A stretch of DNA of 64,000 nt from Bactericera cockerelli (GCA_024516035.1 CM044957.1:15138564-15202563), one strand, 5' to 3'. Shown: positions 44,801-47,731, counted from the first letter of the stretch. A program made the numbers and translations. Notes: generated by a model from the letters alone, not told the origin.

Positions 44801-45744
44801 AGTAGAGTGCTTTCACTACAGTGATCTGGAAATATTAAAAATAATTATGCATCCATAGCATTTTCTTGTTGTTGTTGGTACAGCAATGTTTTTGAACTAG
44901 ATACAGAAATAAGAAGAAGAAAATTTATCATAATATTTATCACAATTATTCATCCTAGCCTTACTAAAAATTTGTTAGAGACCTCCAGATCACAAGATTG
45001 CTGCTCATCGGTCGAGCTACTGAGGTCGGGCTATGATATACAAAACATAATATCTATATTTTTATGTTACAGATAAAGTTGATTTTCTAGGGAGTATGTG
45101 TGTACATTACCGATTTGTATGTACTGACGAAGAGAAAAAATTCAAATCTGACTTTAGATAACATACACAATTTTCAAACATTCATGATAAAATGGTATTT
45201 TTTTTAAAGATGAGTGTTTCACAGCCCTTTTTATTTCGTAGCCATGAAACAGGAGCTACTGTAGACGCTTGTGGTCTGTGTTGTAGCTTTCCCATCCCAT
45301 AGTATGCCTCCCCTCTGATGGGCGAGAAGTGACACAATACTTCCCATTTAGGTGCTGGGTCAACACGAGCGCACCGGAAGGTCTCCCTTACAAACATTTG
45401 TAACCAAATTAAGAATACAAATTTTTGTCGGCACGGGGGATCGAACCGGGGACCTTCCGCATGGCAAGCGAGTACTTAACCACTGAGCTATCATATCAAC
45501 TAAGGTATCAACTCACGTAAAAAATTGTATCCTCAAGATTCGCCTCTGTCCACAGTCGCCGCCGCCTGCTCATGCCCCCACCCCCCTGACTCCCCCCACC
45601 CGCAGTGTCCCCCACAAACCCAAGAAGCTGCGGAGTCTGGAGAATCTGCACCGGGAAATCCAGATCCAGCTGCAGAAGCGTTTCTTCCGCAGCTACGAGA
45701 ACCTGAACTTCTCGGCCGTAGCTTTGACCAAGCCGAGCAAGTGA
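3916..45744 (+). CDS. RNF19: RNF19-type RBR E3 ubiquitin-protein ligase (Dorfin family), 14 coding exons
   Basis: Coding exons: 3916-4048, 8068-8174, 11568-11745, 14662-14776, 16874-17061, 17984-18128, 18944-19080, 21555-21652, 39184-39376, 40908-41069, 42625-42716, 43577-43820, 44276-44782, 45556-45744. Every junction is AG/GT and every phase joins. The order is RING1 (about residues 85-132), IBR (about 172-217), RING2 (247-278) with catalytic Cys262 in GSCNHMTC, then two hydrophobic segments (about 311-343 and 357-395), and a long Ser-rich tail to residue 828. Human RNF19A is 838 residues with the same order. RBR ligases take ubiquitin from E2 onto the RING2 cysteine before transfer; the two membrane segments anchor the family in membranes. 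One single-base frame break at the end of exon 10 gives an in-frame TAG at 41063-41065, so the sequence as given would stop at residue 483; the downstream frame is otherwise intact. An insect orthologue is the clear reading; RNF19A and RNF19B are not separable here. Confidence 0.95.
4487..4575 (+). repeat. 3' end of a non-LTR retrotransposon (family L2)
   Basis: The motif CTCCTCAGAAGTTTGCATAA followed by an AAATAAAAAG tail matches, in the other orientation, the stretches near 18150-18370 and 59757-59840. This is the pattern expected of LINE 3' tails. A short TTCAA microsatellite (about 4575-4599) follows directly. Confidence 0.5.
4600..6454. other. RNF19 intron, mostly anonymous AT-rich sequence
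   Basis: No coding or structured feature recognised, apart from diverged pieces near 6065-6300 that resemble family F (AACAGGGAGTAGACCA). Confidence 0.4.
6455..6698 (+). mobile_element. Non-autonomous Helitron
   Basis: Begins TCTATACTTATAAAAG after an A and ends CTAG followed by T, as expected for Helitron insertion between A and T. Just before the end is a GC-rich hairpin (GGGCC-atgcctc-GGCCC), the usual Helitron 3' terminator. No ORF. Lies in the first coding intron of RNF19. Confidence 0.7.
7004..7172 (+). repeat. tRNA-derived SINE, family E
   Basis: tRNA-like head CCGACCTCCGTGGCTCAGTG with a B-box (GGTTCGAATC), body with CTGACCGAAATTTTC, and tail CGGGGCACACTTACC plus a T run. Flanked by imperfect ATTCATTCA. 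A second copy is at 58736-58916. Confidence 0.75.
7173..8067. other. RNF19 intron, no feature recognised
   Basis: AT-rich intron up to the acceptor TCTAATTTCAG of the next exon. It has short self-similar phrases (ACAAAGCTT at 7620-7650) and nothing else I can support. Confidence 0.4.
8068..8174 (+). CDS. RNF19: RNF19 exon 2
   Basis: Encodes [20 protein letters not shown] and on to VDTPDDPN, the low-complexity linker before RING1. Acceptor phase 1, donor AATGTAAGT phase 0. Confidence 0.85.
8190..8369. mobile_element. Foldback element with arms of about 60 bp
   Basis: The left arm from ATTCCATGCCCGTGAGATAG is the inverse of the right arm ending CTATCTCACGGGTATGGAAT, with about 60 bp nearly complementary and a short A-rich spacer. 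Starts 15 bp after the exon 2 donor. A related arm fragment (GCCTATCTCACGGACAT) occurs near 17418. Superfamily not identified. Confidence 0.65.
8745..9125 (+). repeat. 5S-derived SINE (family G), split by a SINE-A
   Basis: The 5S-like head (CGTCGATGCAC ... CAGTTCTC ... AAATTAAGCAACGG) continues after 8960 with the body (CCAACCCAGACTGGGTGAGG, GGTTAATGTGAGTAAATAG, GTGAAACCCTCGTC). The 8806-8946 insertion splits it and duplicates 14 bp of it. Confidence 0.8.
8806..8946 (+). repeat. tRNA-derived SINE, family A, nested in a 5S SINE
   Basis: Head ACCGACCTTGATCGATAAGG with B-box GGTTCAAGCCC, tail ACACAAAAATGATAACTT. Flanked by a perfect 14-bp duplication AATTAAGCAACGGC (8792-8805 and 8947-8960). 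The duplicated sequence is part of the host 5S-like SINE. Confidence 0.9.
9550..11567 (+). repeat. Tandem array of RNF19 RING-exon 5' edges with acceptor
   Basis: Fifteen truncated copies (starting near 9562, 9671, 9780, 9909, 10057, 10267, 10396, 10505, 10614, 10709, 10818, 10927, 11088, 11197, 11410) precede the intact exon at 11568. A basic unit is about 109 bp: a pyrimidine tract and CAG acceptor, then the first 70 or so coding bases ([20 protein letters not shown]), then CACTTCTCACTATATTAACA of intron. Copies are nearly identical. Some spacers also contain a 20-bp minisatellite (CACTTCTCACTTGTCCTCAC) made from the exon sequence itself. 109 is not a multiple of three, so reading runs through all frames; this is not a coding exon array. 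Confidence 0.9.
11568..11745 (+). CDS. RNF19: RNF19 exon 3: RING1
   Basis: The only copy that continues past the repeated edge into the rest of RING1: Cys85, Cys88, Cys103, His105, Cys108, Cys111, Cys129, Cys132 (C3HC4). [10 protein letters not shown] is identical to the human RNF19A segment. Donor CTAG/GTGAG. Confidence 0.95.
11746..12345 (+). repeat. Minisatellite built from the splice donor of the RING exon
   Basis: The donor reads TAGGTGAGATAAGATAAAGA and the following 600 bp are dozens of variants of AAGTGAGATAAGATAAGAC, including higher-order repeats of about 110 bp (compare 11895-11990 with 12020-12110). Each unit carries a donor-like GTGAGA. No coding function. Confidence 0.85.
12450..12640 (+). 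repeat. tRNA-derived SINE, family D (diverged)
   Basis: B-box GCGGGTTCGAAACCCAGC, then GACATGA and GTACGTCTTGGGCTTATTGC, ending in TAGGTGATAATATTATGA. Matches the copies at 30285, 30540 and 33095. Confidence 0.7.
13283..13490 (+). repeat. Interspersed repeat family F
   Basis: Shares CAGGGAGTAGACC, CTTGTCAAT, TTAGCCTCCTTGTAAAGACA and the ending CACGATGACG plus a GATGAT microsatellite with 17778-17940 and 62661-62818. This copy has an extra perfect palindrome (AGACAGACATCG / CGATGTCTGTCT). No clear tRNA head. Confidence 0.7.
13598..14280 (+). repeat. Interspersed repeat of about 680 bp, copy 1
   Basis: Near-identical to 29446-30162. Starts ATTAGAAATCGGAAGTATTG and ends CGAGGAAGTATTGTGTCCAT then GGCAGTG and a T run, so the element has GGAAGTATTGTGT near both ends in direct orientation. 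It contains AACGATTCCTTGTAACGCGC and two 'TCTCG(G/T)(A/G)AA ... CCGATTT' blocks. No ORF. Class unknown. Confidence 0.7.
14443..14596 (+). repeat. tRNA-derived SINE, family A
   Basis: Complete copy with head, B-box (GGTTCAAGTCCC) and A-rich tail after ATGATAACTT. Perfect 14-bp target duplication AACTACAATAATTA at 14429-14442 and 14597-14610. Ends about 50 bp before the acceptor of RNF19 exon 4. Confidence 0.9.
14662..14776 (+). CDS. RNF19: RNF19 exon 4: RING1-IBR linker and start of IBR
   Basis: Encodes [20 protein letters not shown] and ends [10 protein letters not shown], the conserved opening of the IBR. Donor TGCGG/GTAAGC, phase 2. Confidence 0.95.
14777..15620 (+). repeat. Tandem array of RNF19 exon 4 3' edges with donor
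   Basis: Ten extra copies of the last 47 coding bases ([16 protein letters not shown]) plus the donor GGGTAAGCCT and TAGACCTAGAGTACTTAACT of intron, unit about 80 bp. All copies keep an intact donor. Reading through the first donor meets a stop (GGG TAA), so only the first donor can give RNF19. Confidence 0.9.
15622..15751 (+). mobile_element. TA-type MITE (GGGCGGAATTAATAGAC family), copy 1
   Basis: About 130 bp with inverted ends GGGCGGAATTAATAGAC / GTCTATTAATTCCGCCC and TA on both flanks. Inserted at the very end of the exon 4 edge array. Almost identical to the copy at 18194-18322, which is in the opposite orientation. Confidence 0.8.
15752..16237. other. RNF19 intron, no element recognised
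   Basis: Contains a GATA microsatellite at about 15914-15940 and otherwise anonymous sequence. Confidence 0.4.
16238..16850 (-). repeat. 3' end of a non-LTR retrotransposon (family L1), interrupted by a SINE
   Basis: Read on the minus strand it has GGGTTGGGTGGAAGAGATTG, then CAATAACCCCGCCC and ends CCAATAAAGTGTAAATAAAT, the layout of a LINE 3' UTR with a short tail repeat. The same tail recurs at 38995-39150 and 56505-56705. The 16299-16663 SINE lies within it. It runs up to about 24 bp before the acceptor of exon 5. Confidence 0.75.
16299..16663 (-). repeat. tRNA-derived SINE, family B
   Basis: Minus orientation: head GCCTCCGTGGCGTAATGGTT, B-box GTTCAACTCCC, body CCCAGGCTGGGTGAGGTTAA, and a long 3' part ending CATAAGCTAATATGGGATAA. 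Perfect 13-bp duplication AATACAAATAATA (16286-16298 and 16664-16676), which is inside the LINE tail. Confidence 0.9.
16874..17061 (+). CDS. RNF19: RNF19 exon 5: IBR domain
   Basis: Encodes [40 protein letters not shown] and a Ser/His-rich linker. Provides IBR ligands Cys186, Cys189 or Cys194, Cys199, Cys204, Cys207, His212, Cys217. Acceptor GTGTCTCAG, donor AACC/GTGAG. Confidence 0.95.
17075..17178 (+). repeat. SINE body fragment
   Basis: GGCCCAGCCCAGGCGGGCTG then GGTTCATGTGGGTAGCTAG and GATTCCCATCCGTTGGAG is the body shared by families B and G, without head. Begins 14 bp after the exon 5 donor. Confidence 0.6.
17195..17339 (+). repeat. tRNA-derived SINE, family A
   Basis: Perfect 16-bp target duplication TTTAAACAGAATCATT at 17179-17194 and 17340-17355. 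Complete head and tail. Inserted immediately next to the older SINE body fragment. Confidence 0.9.
17778..17940 (+). repeat. Interspersed repeat family F
   Basis: CTGGCTGGGGGACTATAAAG to CACCCTATGATGATGA. Ends 43 bp before RNF19 exon 6. A palindromic stretch (ACCACTAAAGTGGTAGTTTA repeated as ACCACTAATGTGGTAGTTTA) precedes it at about 17577-17665. Confidence 0.7.
17984..18128 (+). CDS. RNF19: RNF19 exon 6: RING2 with catalytic cysteine
   Basis: Encodes [20 protein letters not shown], then [20 protein letters not shown]. Cys262 of SCNHM corresponds to the ubiquitin-accepting cysteine of RNF19A RING2; zinc ligands include Cys247, Cys250, Cys267, Cys270, Cys275, Cys278. Donor CTTAG/GTGAG. Confidence 0.95.
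18150..18370 (-). repeat. 3' end of LINE family L2, interrupted by a TA-MITE
   Basis: Minus strand: CTCCTCAGAAGTTAGACTTA, then GGAGATGTA, the MITE, and TTGTATAAATAAATAAAAG. The same sequence without the MITE occurs at 59757-59840. Confidence 0.55.
18194..18322 (-). mobile_element. TA-type MITE, copy 2
   Basis: Ends GGGCGGAATTAATAGACG and TCTATTAATTCCGCCC with TAC on both sides. It differs from copy 1 at only a few positions, so both are young. Confidence 0.85.
18465..18530 (+). repeat. Decayed copy of the RNF19 exon 6 3' edge
   Basis: ATGATGGCAGCTGCAAGCAC matches the catalytic part of exon 6 with one change, followed by CTACCTTAGTTGAAGTTGAG, which resembles the exon end and its intron start (TATCTTAGGTGAGACTTAAG). 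The middle of the exon is missing. Confidence 0.55.
18944..19080 (+). CDS. RNF19: RNF19 exon 7: post-RING2 segment and first membrane segment
   Basis: Encodes [20 protein letters not shown] and [20 protein letters not shown], near identical to human RNF19A. Donor ATAG/GTGAG, phase 1. Confidence 0.95.
19081..20075 (+). repeat. Tandem array of RNF19 exon 7 3' edges with donor
   Basis: Eight copies (19602-20075) of the last 46 coding bases ([16 protein letters not shown]) plus donor ATAGGTGAGTAGTGTAGTGG, unit about 60 bp. Copies alternate between two variants (GCGATG / GCTATG). Reading on from any copy gives GGT GAG TAG, a stop. The array is split from the intact exon by the LINE at 19099-19601. 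Confidence 0.9.
19099..19601 (-). mobile_element. 5'-truncated non-LTR retrotransposon with RT C-terminal end
   Basis: Minus-strand ORF (19427-19128) encodes [20 protein letters not shown] then [20 protein letters not shown] and [13 protein letters not shown], the zinc-knuckle-like C-terminus typical of Jockey/CR1-group ORF2 proteins. The 3' end is an AAC repeat (GTT on the plus strand). Perfect 13-bp target duplication TAGTGGCAGGCAT (19086-19098 and 19602-19614). The target is an RNF19 exon-edge repeat. Confidence 0.85.
20076..20427. other. RNF19 intron with GAAGAAAGATGA repeats
   Basis: Several imperfect copies of GGGGAAGAAAGATGAGAGTC at 20113-20345; nothing coding. Confidence 0.35.
20428..20662. 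mobile_element. MITE with 34-bp inverted ends
   Basis: Left end TTGAAGGCCTCGCTCAAAAA continuing to GAGCTATCTGCA; the right end is its complement (TGCAGATAGCTGG to GCCTTCAA) with three differences. No ORF. Superfamily not assigned. Confidence 0.6.
20970..21115 (-). repeat. tRNA-like SINE
   Basis: Minus strand has CCCTGGGTTCGATTCCCAGC (B-box with flanking T-stem) and AGTGGAGGAGTAGTGCACTG as the head, followed by a body with GGGGTCAACTCATACCTTGT. Only copy seen. Confidence 0.45.
21555..21652 (+). CDS. RNF19: RNF19 exon 8
   Basis: Encodes [33 protein letters not shown], the loop after the first membrane segment and the start of the second. Donor TCG/GTAAGT, phase 0. The following intron is 17.5 kb and houses a nested gene. 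Confidence 0.95.
21682..21969. mobile_element. hAT-type MITE
   Basis: Ends CCTCGGTCGGCAATTAGCGG and TTTAATTACCGACCCTTG are inverted and resemble the hAT consensus CAGGGGTCGGCAA. Perfect 8-bp flanking duplication ACCTATAC (21674-21681 and 21970-21977), the hAT hallmark. Inner part has several CCGGACCG blocks. Confidence 0.8.
21980..22112 (-). mobile_element. piggyBac-like MITE, second family, truncated
   Basis: Minus strand starts TTAACACATAGACGACCGGC and ends at GGTGGTACACAGGGTC. Related to 38825-38969, which has GTACCACCGGTGGTAC palindromes. The far end lacks a clear TTAA. Confidence 0.6.
22240..22365 (-). repeat. SINE family H, body fragment
   Basis: Minus strand CTCATTTATTTGAGTATGTG ... 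GCTTTGAGCTTTCACCTCGC matches 41905-42200 and 51955-52133. Confidence 0.55.
22366..23910. other. RNF19 intron, no gene recognised
   Basis: Pyrimidine-rich at 22610-22745 (CTCTCT runs); the rest is anonymous AT-rich sequence. Confidence 0.4.
23914..24013. mobile_element. TA-type MITE, diverged short copy
   Basis: Inverted ends GGGTGAAATTAGTAGAC and a right end ACCAATTTCACCC. Interior shortened compared with the 130-bp form. Confidence 0.5.
24573..24690 (+). mobile_element. TA-type MITE, diverged copy
   Basis: AATTAATAGGCGATTTTGTA ... TTTTGTCTATTAATTTCGCC with the interior AATACCTCTTTAATA. An internal palindrome CCAAGATAATCG/CTATCTTGG is new in this copy. Confidence 0.6.
26851..27002 (-). repeat. 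tRNA-derived SINE, family A
   Basis: Complete minus-strand copy: head ACCGACCTCAGTAGCTTGAT at the right, tail AAATAATATGATAACTTTAA at the left. Intronic in the EcKL gene and so in sense with it. Confidence 0.85.
27515..27645 (-). repeat. Triplicated start of family F
   Basis: Three tandem minus-strand copies of the opening (GACTATAAACAG followed by TAGACCAGCGGTCTA), unit about 45 bp. Confidence 0.5.
28880..29199. other. Region upstream of the nested EcKL gene
   Basis: Would contain the EcKL promoter. A CACGGATG-type sequence and a short GC-rich stretch (28890-28990) lie next to the ATG; no core motif can be called with confidence. Confidence 0.3.
29200..29325 (+). mobile_element. TA-type MITE, decayed copy
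   Basis: GGCAAAATGAATAGATGTTT, then TACCTCTGTCGCGTTTAGTC and TGAGATGGGGAAA, ending TTTTGTGTATTAATTTC. Alignable to the 130-bp consensus along its length. Confidence 0.6.
29446..30162 (+). repeat. Interspersed repeat of about 680 bp, copy 2
   Basis: Same ends and order as 13598-14280 with an expanded CTGTCTGTCGGTC microsatellite (29567-29612). Both copies are in the same orientation as RNF19. Confidence 0.75.
30285..30515 (+). repeat. tRNA-derived SINE, family D, with doubled head
   Basis: Two consecutive head starts (GTCCCGGTAACTCAGTGGTA and GTCCCGGTAGCTCAGTGTGA) precede one body. The tRNA-like ends GTCCCGG and CCGGGAT can pair. Confidence 0.75.
30540..30757 (+). repeat. tRNA-derived SINE, family D
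   Basis: Head GTCCCGGTAGCTCAGTGGTA, B-box GGGTTTGAAACCC, tail TAAATAAGGCGATATTATTA. Directly follows the previous copy, separated by an imperfect GAATTCCACACA inverted repeat (30513-30540). Confidence 0.8.
30900..31700 (+). repeat. Pyrimidine-rich tract
   Basis: About 750 bp of T/C on the plus strand, densest at 31560-31660 (CTCTCTCCCT repeats), including a duplicated block at 30985-31020 and 31040-31085 (CTCCCTCTCCCATCTCTCTC). The ORFs in it are compositional. Confidence 0.6.
31701..33094. other. RNF19 intron, no gene recognised
   Basis: A CA microsatellite at about 31978-31993 and a second C/T-rich block at 32788-32935 with runs of nine C. Otherwise anonymous. Confidence 0.4.
33095..33275 (+). 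repeat. tRNA-derived SINE, family D, and T run
   Basis: Diverged head GTCCTGGTTGCTCAAAGCGT, body GGATATGACAAGTTATCCTC, tail TAAATAAGGTGATTTTATTT, followed by about 27 T (33283-33310). Confidence 0.7.
33982..34256 (+). repeat. 24-bp minisatellite, about 11 copies
   Basis: Unit TAGTCATGACAACTAGAATT plus ACTG. Highly regular with rare substitutions. Open in several frames on both strands only because the unit is 24 bp. Confidence 0.85.
34988..35032. repeat. Perfect 20-bp hairpin
   Basis: CATCGAAATAATTTGAAGAT, a 5-base spacer, and its exact complement. Lies beside the AT-rich tandem repeat that follows. Confidence 0.7.
35095..35315 (+). repeat. Tandem repeat of about 37 bp in the RNF19 intron
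   Basis: Five to six copies of AACATAAGATCAATCCATAC then TTAGCTGAGGATATA(C/T)TT, with two outlying copies at 34900-34985. No exon sequence in the unit. Confidence 0.7.
35507..35648 (+). repeat. tRNA-derived SINE, family A, head truncated
   Basis: Starts at CCTCGATAAGGCGGCGGACT, B-box GGTTCAAGTCCC, tail ATGATAACTTTTTTT. Confidence 0.75.
35649..36814. other. RNF19 intron, no feature recognised
   Basis: TGATGA-rich sequence at 35815-36010 and anonymous sequence after it. Confidence 0.4.
36820..37068 (+). repeat. 5S-derived SINE (family G), best copy
   Basis: Head CGATGGCACATTGAATACAC, CAGTTCTCGATCTGTCAC and AGAAGTTAAGCAACGTC follow arthropod 5S rRNA through its internal promoter, as in the SINE3 class. 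The body has TGCTGGCCATTCTCGGCACC, GGCTGGGTGAGGTTCATTTG and GGAGGGTGAAACCCCCGTCG. Confidence 0.85.
37575..37975. mobile_element. Possible DNA element with weak inverted ends
   Basis: Left GGGTTTTCCATTAAGAATGA and right TTCATATTGAAAAACCC are imperfectly inverted, about 400 bp apart, no ORF. Only copy seen in this window. Confidence 0.35.
38430..38695 (-). repeat. tRNA-derived SINE, family C
   Basis: Minus strand: GCATGCGGAAGGTCCCGGGT, GTTCGATCCCCTGTGCCGAC, body with ACCTTCCGGTGCGCTCGTGT and CAGAGGAGAGGCATACTACG, end GAAATAAAAACGGCTGTGAA. Upstream part of the head is missing. Confidence 0.8.
38784..38814 (+). repeat. Poly-T run of about 30
   Basis: Homopolymer directly before the 38825-38969 MITE. 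Confidence 0.8.
38825..38969 (+). mobile_element. piggyBac-like MITE, second family
   Basis: Ends GTCTACGTGTTAA at the right; left begins ACCGGCATGGTTTTTCGTGA. Two copies of the palindrome TGTACCACCGGTGGTACAC. Same family as 21980-22112. Confidence 0.6.
38995..39150 (-). repeat. 3' end of LINE family L1
   Basis: Shares CTAAAGGGCGGGGTTATTGC and CAATCTCTTCCACCCAACCC with 16785 and 56650. Stops about 30 bp before the acceptor of RNF19 exon 9. Confidence 0.7.
39184..39376 (+). CDS. RNF19: RNF19 exon 9: second membrane segment
   Basis: Encodes [20 protein letters not shown] and [20 protein letters not shown], matching human RNF19A, then an acidic stretch. Exon is GC-rich unlike its surroundings. 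Donor AAAG/GTATG, phase 1. Confidence 0.95.
39377..39755 (+). repeat. Tandem array of RNF19 exon 9 3' edge with donor
   Basis: Three extra copies of CCTTCGAAAGGTATGTTTTT followed by ACTTCCG(A/G) and GAAGATTGCTTTCGTTTTTG, unit about 60-70 bp; the first copy has ACTTCGAAAGG. Only about 9 coding bases are repeated. Confidence 0.8.
39756..40340. other. RNF19 intron, no feature recognised
   Basis: Anonymous AT-rich sequence. Confidence 0.4.
40341..40485 (+). repeat. tRNA-derived SINE, family A
   Basis: Head CCGACCTCAGTACGACTGAT (small rearrangement), B-box GGTTCAAGTCCC, tail CAAATATGATAACTT. Flanked by imperfect ACATGTACATTGTA. Confidence 0.8.
40908..41069 (+). CDS. RNF19: RNF19 exon 10, with a single-base frame break
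   Basis: Encodes [20 protein letters not shown] and [19 protein letters not shown]. After CGGGCCCGC the frame ends in GRHLH and a TAG at 41063. Shifting by one base gives DAISTRN and joins exon 11 in phase. Donor AAT/GTGAGT. Confidence 0.85.
41212..41405 (-). repeat. tRNA-derived SINE, family B, truncated
   Basis: Minus strand CAGACTTTTCGAAGAAAATT, CCCAGGCTGGGTGAGGTTAA and ACCCCCATCCTGACTATC; the tRNA head beyond GACTCCCGGTTGG is cut. Confidence 0.75.
41603..41890 (+). repeat. tRNA-derived SINE, family C
   Basis: Head ATTAGCTCCGTGGTTAAGCA, GGGTTTGATCCCCTGTGCC, body and end ACGAAATAAAAAATGCTGTG. Confidence 0.8.
41905..42200 (+). repeat. SINE family H
   Basis: tRNA-like GCATGGTTCCGTGGTCTGTG with GGATCCAACCC, then TTTCCTCATTTATTTGAGCA and GCTCTGAGCATTAACCTCGC. 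Copies at 22240 and 51955 are in reverse. Confidence 0.6.
42228..42488 (-). repeat. tRNA-derived SINE, family C
   Basis: Reverse copy next to the plus copy at 41603; the two could form a large hairpin in RNF19 pre-mRNA. Confidence 0.8.
42625..42716 (+). CDS. RNF19: RNF19 exon 11
   Basis: Encodes [31 protein letters not shown]. Conserved cytoplasmic tail motif RVRFDDNVS. Donor CCCAG/GTATAT, phase 2. Confidence 0.9.
42717..42865 (+). repeat. Tandem array of RNF19 exon 11 3' edge with donor
   Basis: One full and one partial extra copy of CCACACCCCT(G/A)CGTAGTCACC, CCTCTCCCAGGTATATATTA and TGCATATCATATAC, unit about 70 bp. The copies lack one base of the coding sequence (CTGCCGTAG becomes CTGCGTAG or CTACGTAG). 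Confidence 0.8.
42968..43096 (+). mobile_element. TA-type MITE
   Basis: GGGCGTAATTTATAGACG ... GTCTATTAATTTAGCCC, about 130 bp. Two more decayed pieces of the family follow (43169-43193 and 43365-43495). Confidence 0.75.
43577..43820 (+). CDS. RNF19: RNF19 exon 12
   Basis: Encodes a basic, Ser/Asn-rich tail: [20 protein letters not shown], then [20 protein letters not shown]. Phase 2 in, phase 0 out (GAG/GTAATA). Confidence 0.9.
43927..44055 (+). mobile_element. TA-type MITE
   Basis: GGGCGGAATTAATAGACC to TGTCTATTAATTTTGCCCC, the fourth well-preserved copy. Confidence 0.75.
44276..44782 (+). CDS. RNF19: RNF19 exon 13: Ser/Gln-rich repeat region
   Basis: 169 codons with imperfect 14- to 22-residue repeats of the type [20 protein letters not shown]. 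Phase 0 both ends. Likely disordered; the repeat number probably varies among species. Confidence 0.9.
44783..45555. other. RNF19 last intron
   Basis: Contains a reverse SINE-A head fragment (44982-45028, AGCTACTGAGGTCGGG) and a reverse SINE-C (45210-45495) with full head CTCGCTTGCCATGCGGAAGG. Confidence 0.7.
45210..45495 (-). repeat. tRNA-derived SINE, family C
   Basis: Most complete reverse copy: ATAGCTCAGTGGTTAAGTAC head, B-box GGTTCGATCCCCC, end AAAAGGGCTGTGAAACACTC. Ends 60 bp before the acceptor of the last RNF19 exon. Confidence 0.85.
45556..45744 (+). CDS. RNF19: RNF19 exon 14 (last coding exon)
   Basis: Pro-rich start, then [42 protein letters not shown] and TGA at 45742-45744. A probable short amphipathic helix ends the protein. 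Confidence 0.9.
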   Translation, partial: SPPPAHAPTPLTPPTRSVPHKPKKLRSLENLHREIQIQLQKRFFRSYENLNFSAVALTKPSK

Positions 45745-46390
45745 ACCAGCGTCGCCGGTGTGCGGGCTTTATCTCAAAATAATATATCACCACAGTCTTA
45801 TCCCATGTTAGACTTCCGTAACCATTGGATCTAGGACCGACTTCAGTAGCTTGATCGATAAGGCGGCAGACTTGTAACCTGGAGGTCGGTGGTTCAAGTC
45901 CCGGTTTCAGCGTAGATTTAGTAAAGCGAGTTGGAGTAGTTGTCATATCACAAAAGTGATTAACACACAATGATAACTTTAAAAAATAATTGGATCTAGG
46001 TTGGCGCCTTTAGTCAAATTCACTACTGTATCTCTCTACTTAGAAAACTATGCTAGATGTTTTAAAAAAGAGGTGCAACAATTGTAACATTATAAAATTG
46101 ATTGAATCGCCGGTGTGCGGGCTTTATCTCAATAATATATCACCACAGTCTTATCCCATGTTAGACTTCCGTAACCATTGGATCTAGGTTGGCGCCTTTA
46201 GTCAAATTCACTACTGTATCTCTTTACTTAGAAAACTATGCTAGATGTTTAAAAAACGAGGTGCAACATTATAAAATTCATTGAATCGCCGGTGTGCGGG
46301 CTTTATCTCAAAATAATATATCACCACAGTCTTATCCCATGTTAGACTTCCGTAACCATTGGATCTAGGTTGGCGCCTTTTGGTAATTAT
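45745..46390 (+). repeat. Tandem repeat of the RNF19 3' UTR
   Basis: Three copies of a block starting GTCGCCGGTGTGCGGGCTTT and running through GACTTCCGTAACCATTGGAT and GTTGGCGCC. The full unit is about 177 bp in the second and third copies. The first copy is split by the SINE-A at 45836-45988. Tail phrases recur once more near 46625-46720. Confidence 0.85.
45836..45988 (+). repeat. tRNA-derived SINE, family A, inside one 3' UTR repeat copy
   Basis: Perfect 12-bp duplication ATTGGATCTAGG (45824-45835 and 45989-46000). The other two copies of the repeat keep this site empty. Confidence 0.9.
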
Positions 46391-47348
46391 TCCAAAATGA
46401 CGGTCGTATGACTGAGGTTTACAGTTGTACATGAGAGAGACAGATGCCCATTTTCTACGTACAAGAAAGTAGTCTAGACATTCGATCTGGCTGGTCTCAT
46501 ACTATCGAACCACAAGCTTAATTAAAAGAATTAAATCTTGCAATATCATATTCATAGTTTGTATAAAGGGAGGAAAGAAGGGTGTGCAAAATCCTCAATC
46601 ACCAAATATTTCAGTATCTGTTTGAACTACCCAAATTCACTACTGTATGTTTTTACTTAGAAGACTATGCTAGATGTTTTAAAAATATAAAGAGGTGCAA
46701 CATTATAAAATTGATTGAATTTGAGGATATTTTGTATTTCTGACGTGAGATATATTTTTAACCACCAGAGATGTTCAGGTCCGTTTCTTTGTTGACTAAC
46801 TTTGTATTTTTGTAGTTTAAATAGCAGATATAAAATAATGTATTAGTTGTACTGTACATATTCCTAGGAAAAAAAATAGTACGTTTAGACAAGGTAAATT
46901 GTGTCAGTATCACCAACAAAAAAGAATCCCGAATTCTCCAACACAACATAGGAAGATGGTGCTAATGTTTAATAATAATAATAAAAAAAAAAAACATTTA
47001 GAACCTCTCTCTCAGTCTTCTCACATGGTGGTTGTAGGTTCATTGCCCGAACAGAGTAAACTTTTCATCAGAAATTTCTCCAACACAGATTGAATGCTTG
47101 CTAAAGAATCTTCCCTAAGTAAGGGCACCCCTTGCTGTGATAATGAGTATTATTTAAGACAAAATATTCTCTCTTTAATTAACTAATTAGCCAAAACTGA
47201 GGTGGTAAAATGATTGGAAATCGTGCTCAAAATTGTCTTAAGTGTTGGAAGGCAATAGTTTGTTCGTACTTATCTTGTTTACTTGTACTGTCAGCAAGAC
47301 TGGAAAGATAATGCACGGATCTGTGACTCAGTATTTTCACGTTTCTAC
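46391..47348. other. RNF19 3' flank
   Basis: No gene recognised. AT-rich with AATAATAATAAT near 46970; candidate poly(A) signals are common and none can be singled out. Confidence 0.4.
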
Positions 47349-47731
47349 CGGGTGTATCAAAAGGTCATGTACAAAAAGAAACCACGTATAGTAGAGCTCA
47401 AATAAAAGCCACTTTGCTTAATAAACCCCTATACGGAAATGGACCCTAAGGTCGCTAGGGCCAACACAAGTTAGCATTAAAAAATCGAAAAATAATCATT
47501 AAAAATCGAATTATTTTGTGATTTACTTCATTTTTTGCATGACGTCTCCGATTGTTATCATGCTTCTTTGGTGAGTATGTGGCACTTTTTCCCCGATCAG
47601 TAGTGGGTCATGTGGTGACCCTAGTGACCTTAGGGTCCATCTCCGTATAGGGGTTTATTAAGCAAAGTGGCCTTTATTTGAGCTCTACTACACTTGGTTT
47701 CTTTTTGTACATGGCCTTTTGATACACCCTG
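47349..47731. mobile_element. MITE with about 100-bp terminal inverted repeats
   Basis: Left GGGTGTATCAAAAGGTCATG and right CATGGCCTTTTGATACACCC; the match extends inward through CACTTTGCTTAATAAACCCC to CCCTAAGGTC. The middle has an AAAAATCG repeat and a TCACTAGGGTCAC-type block. No ORF. Confidence 0.8.
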
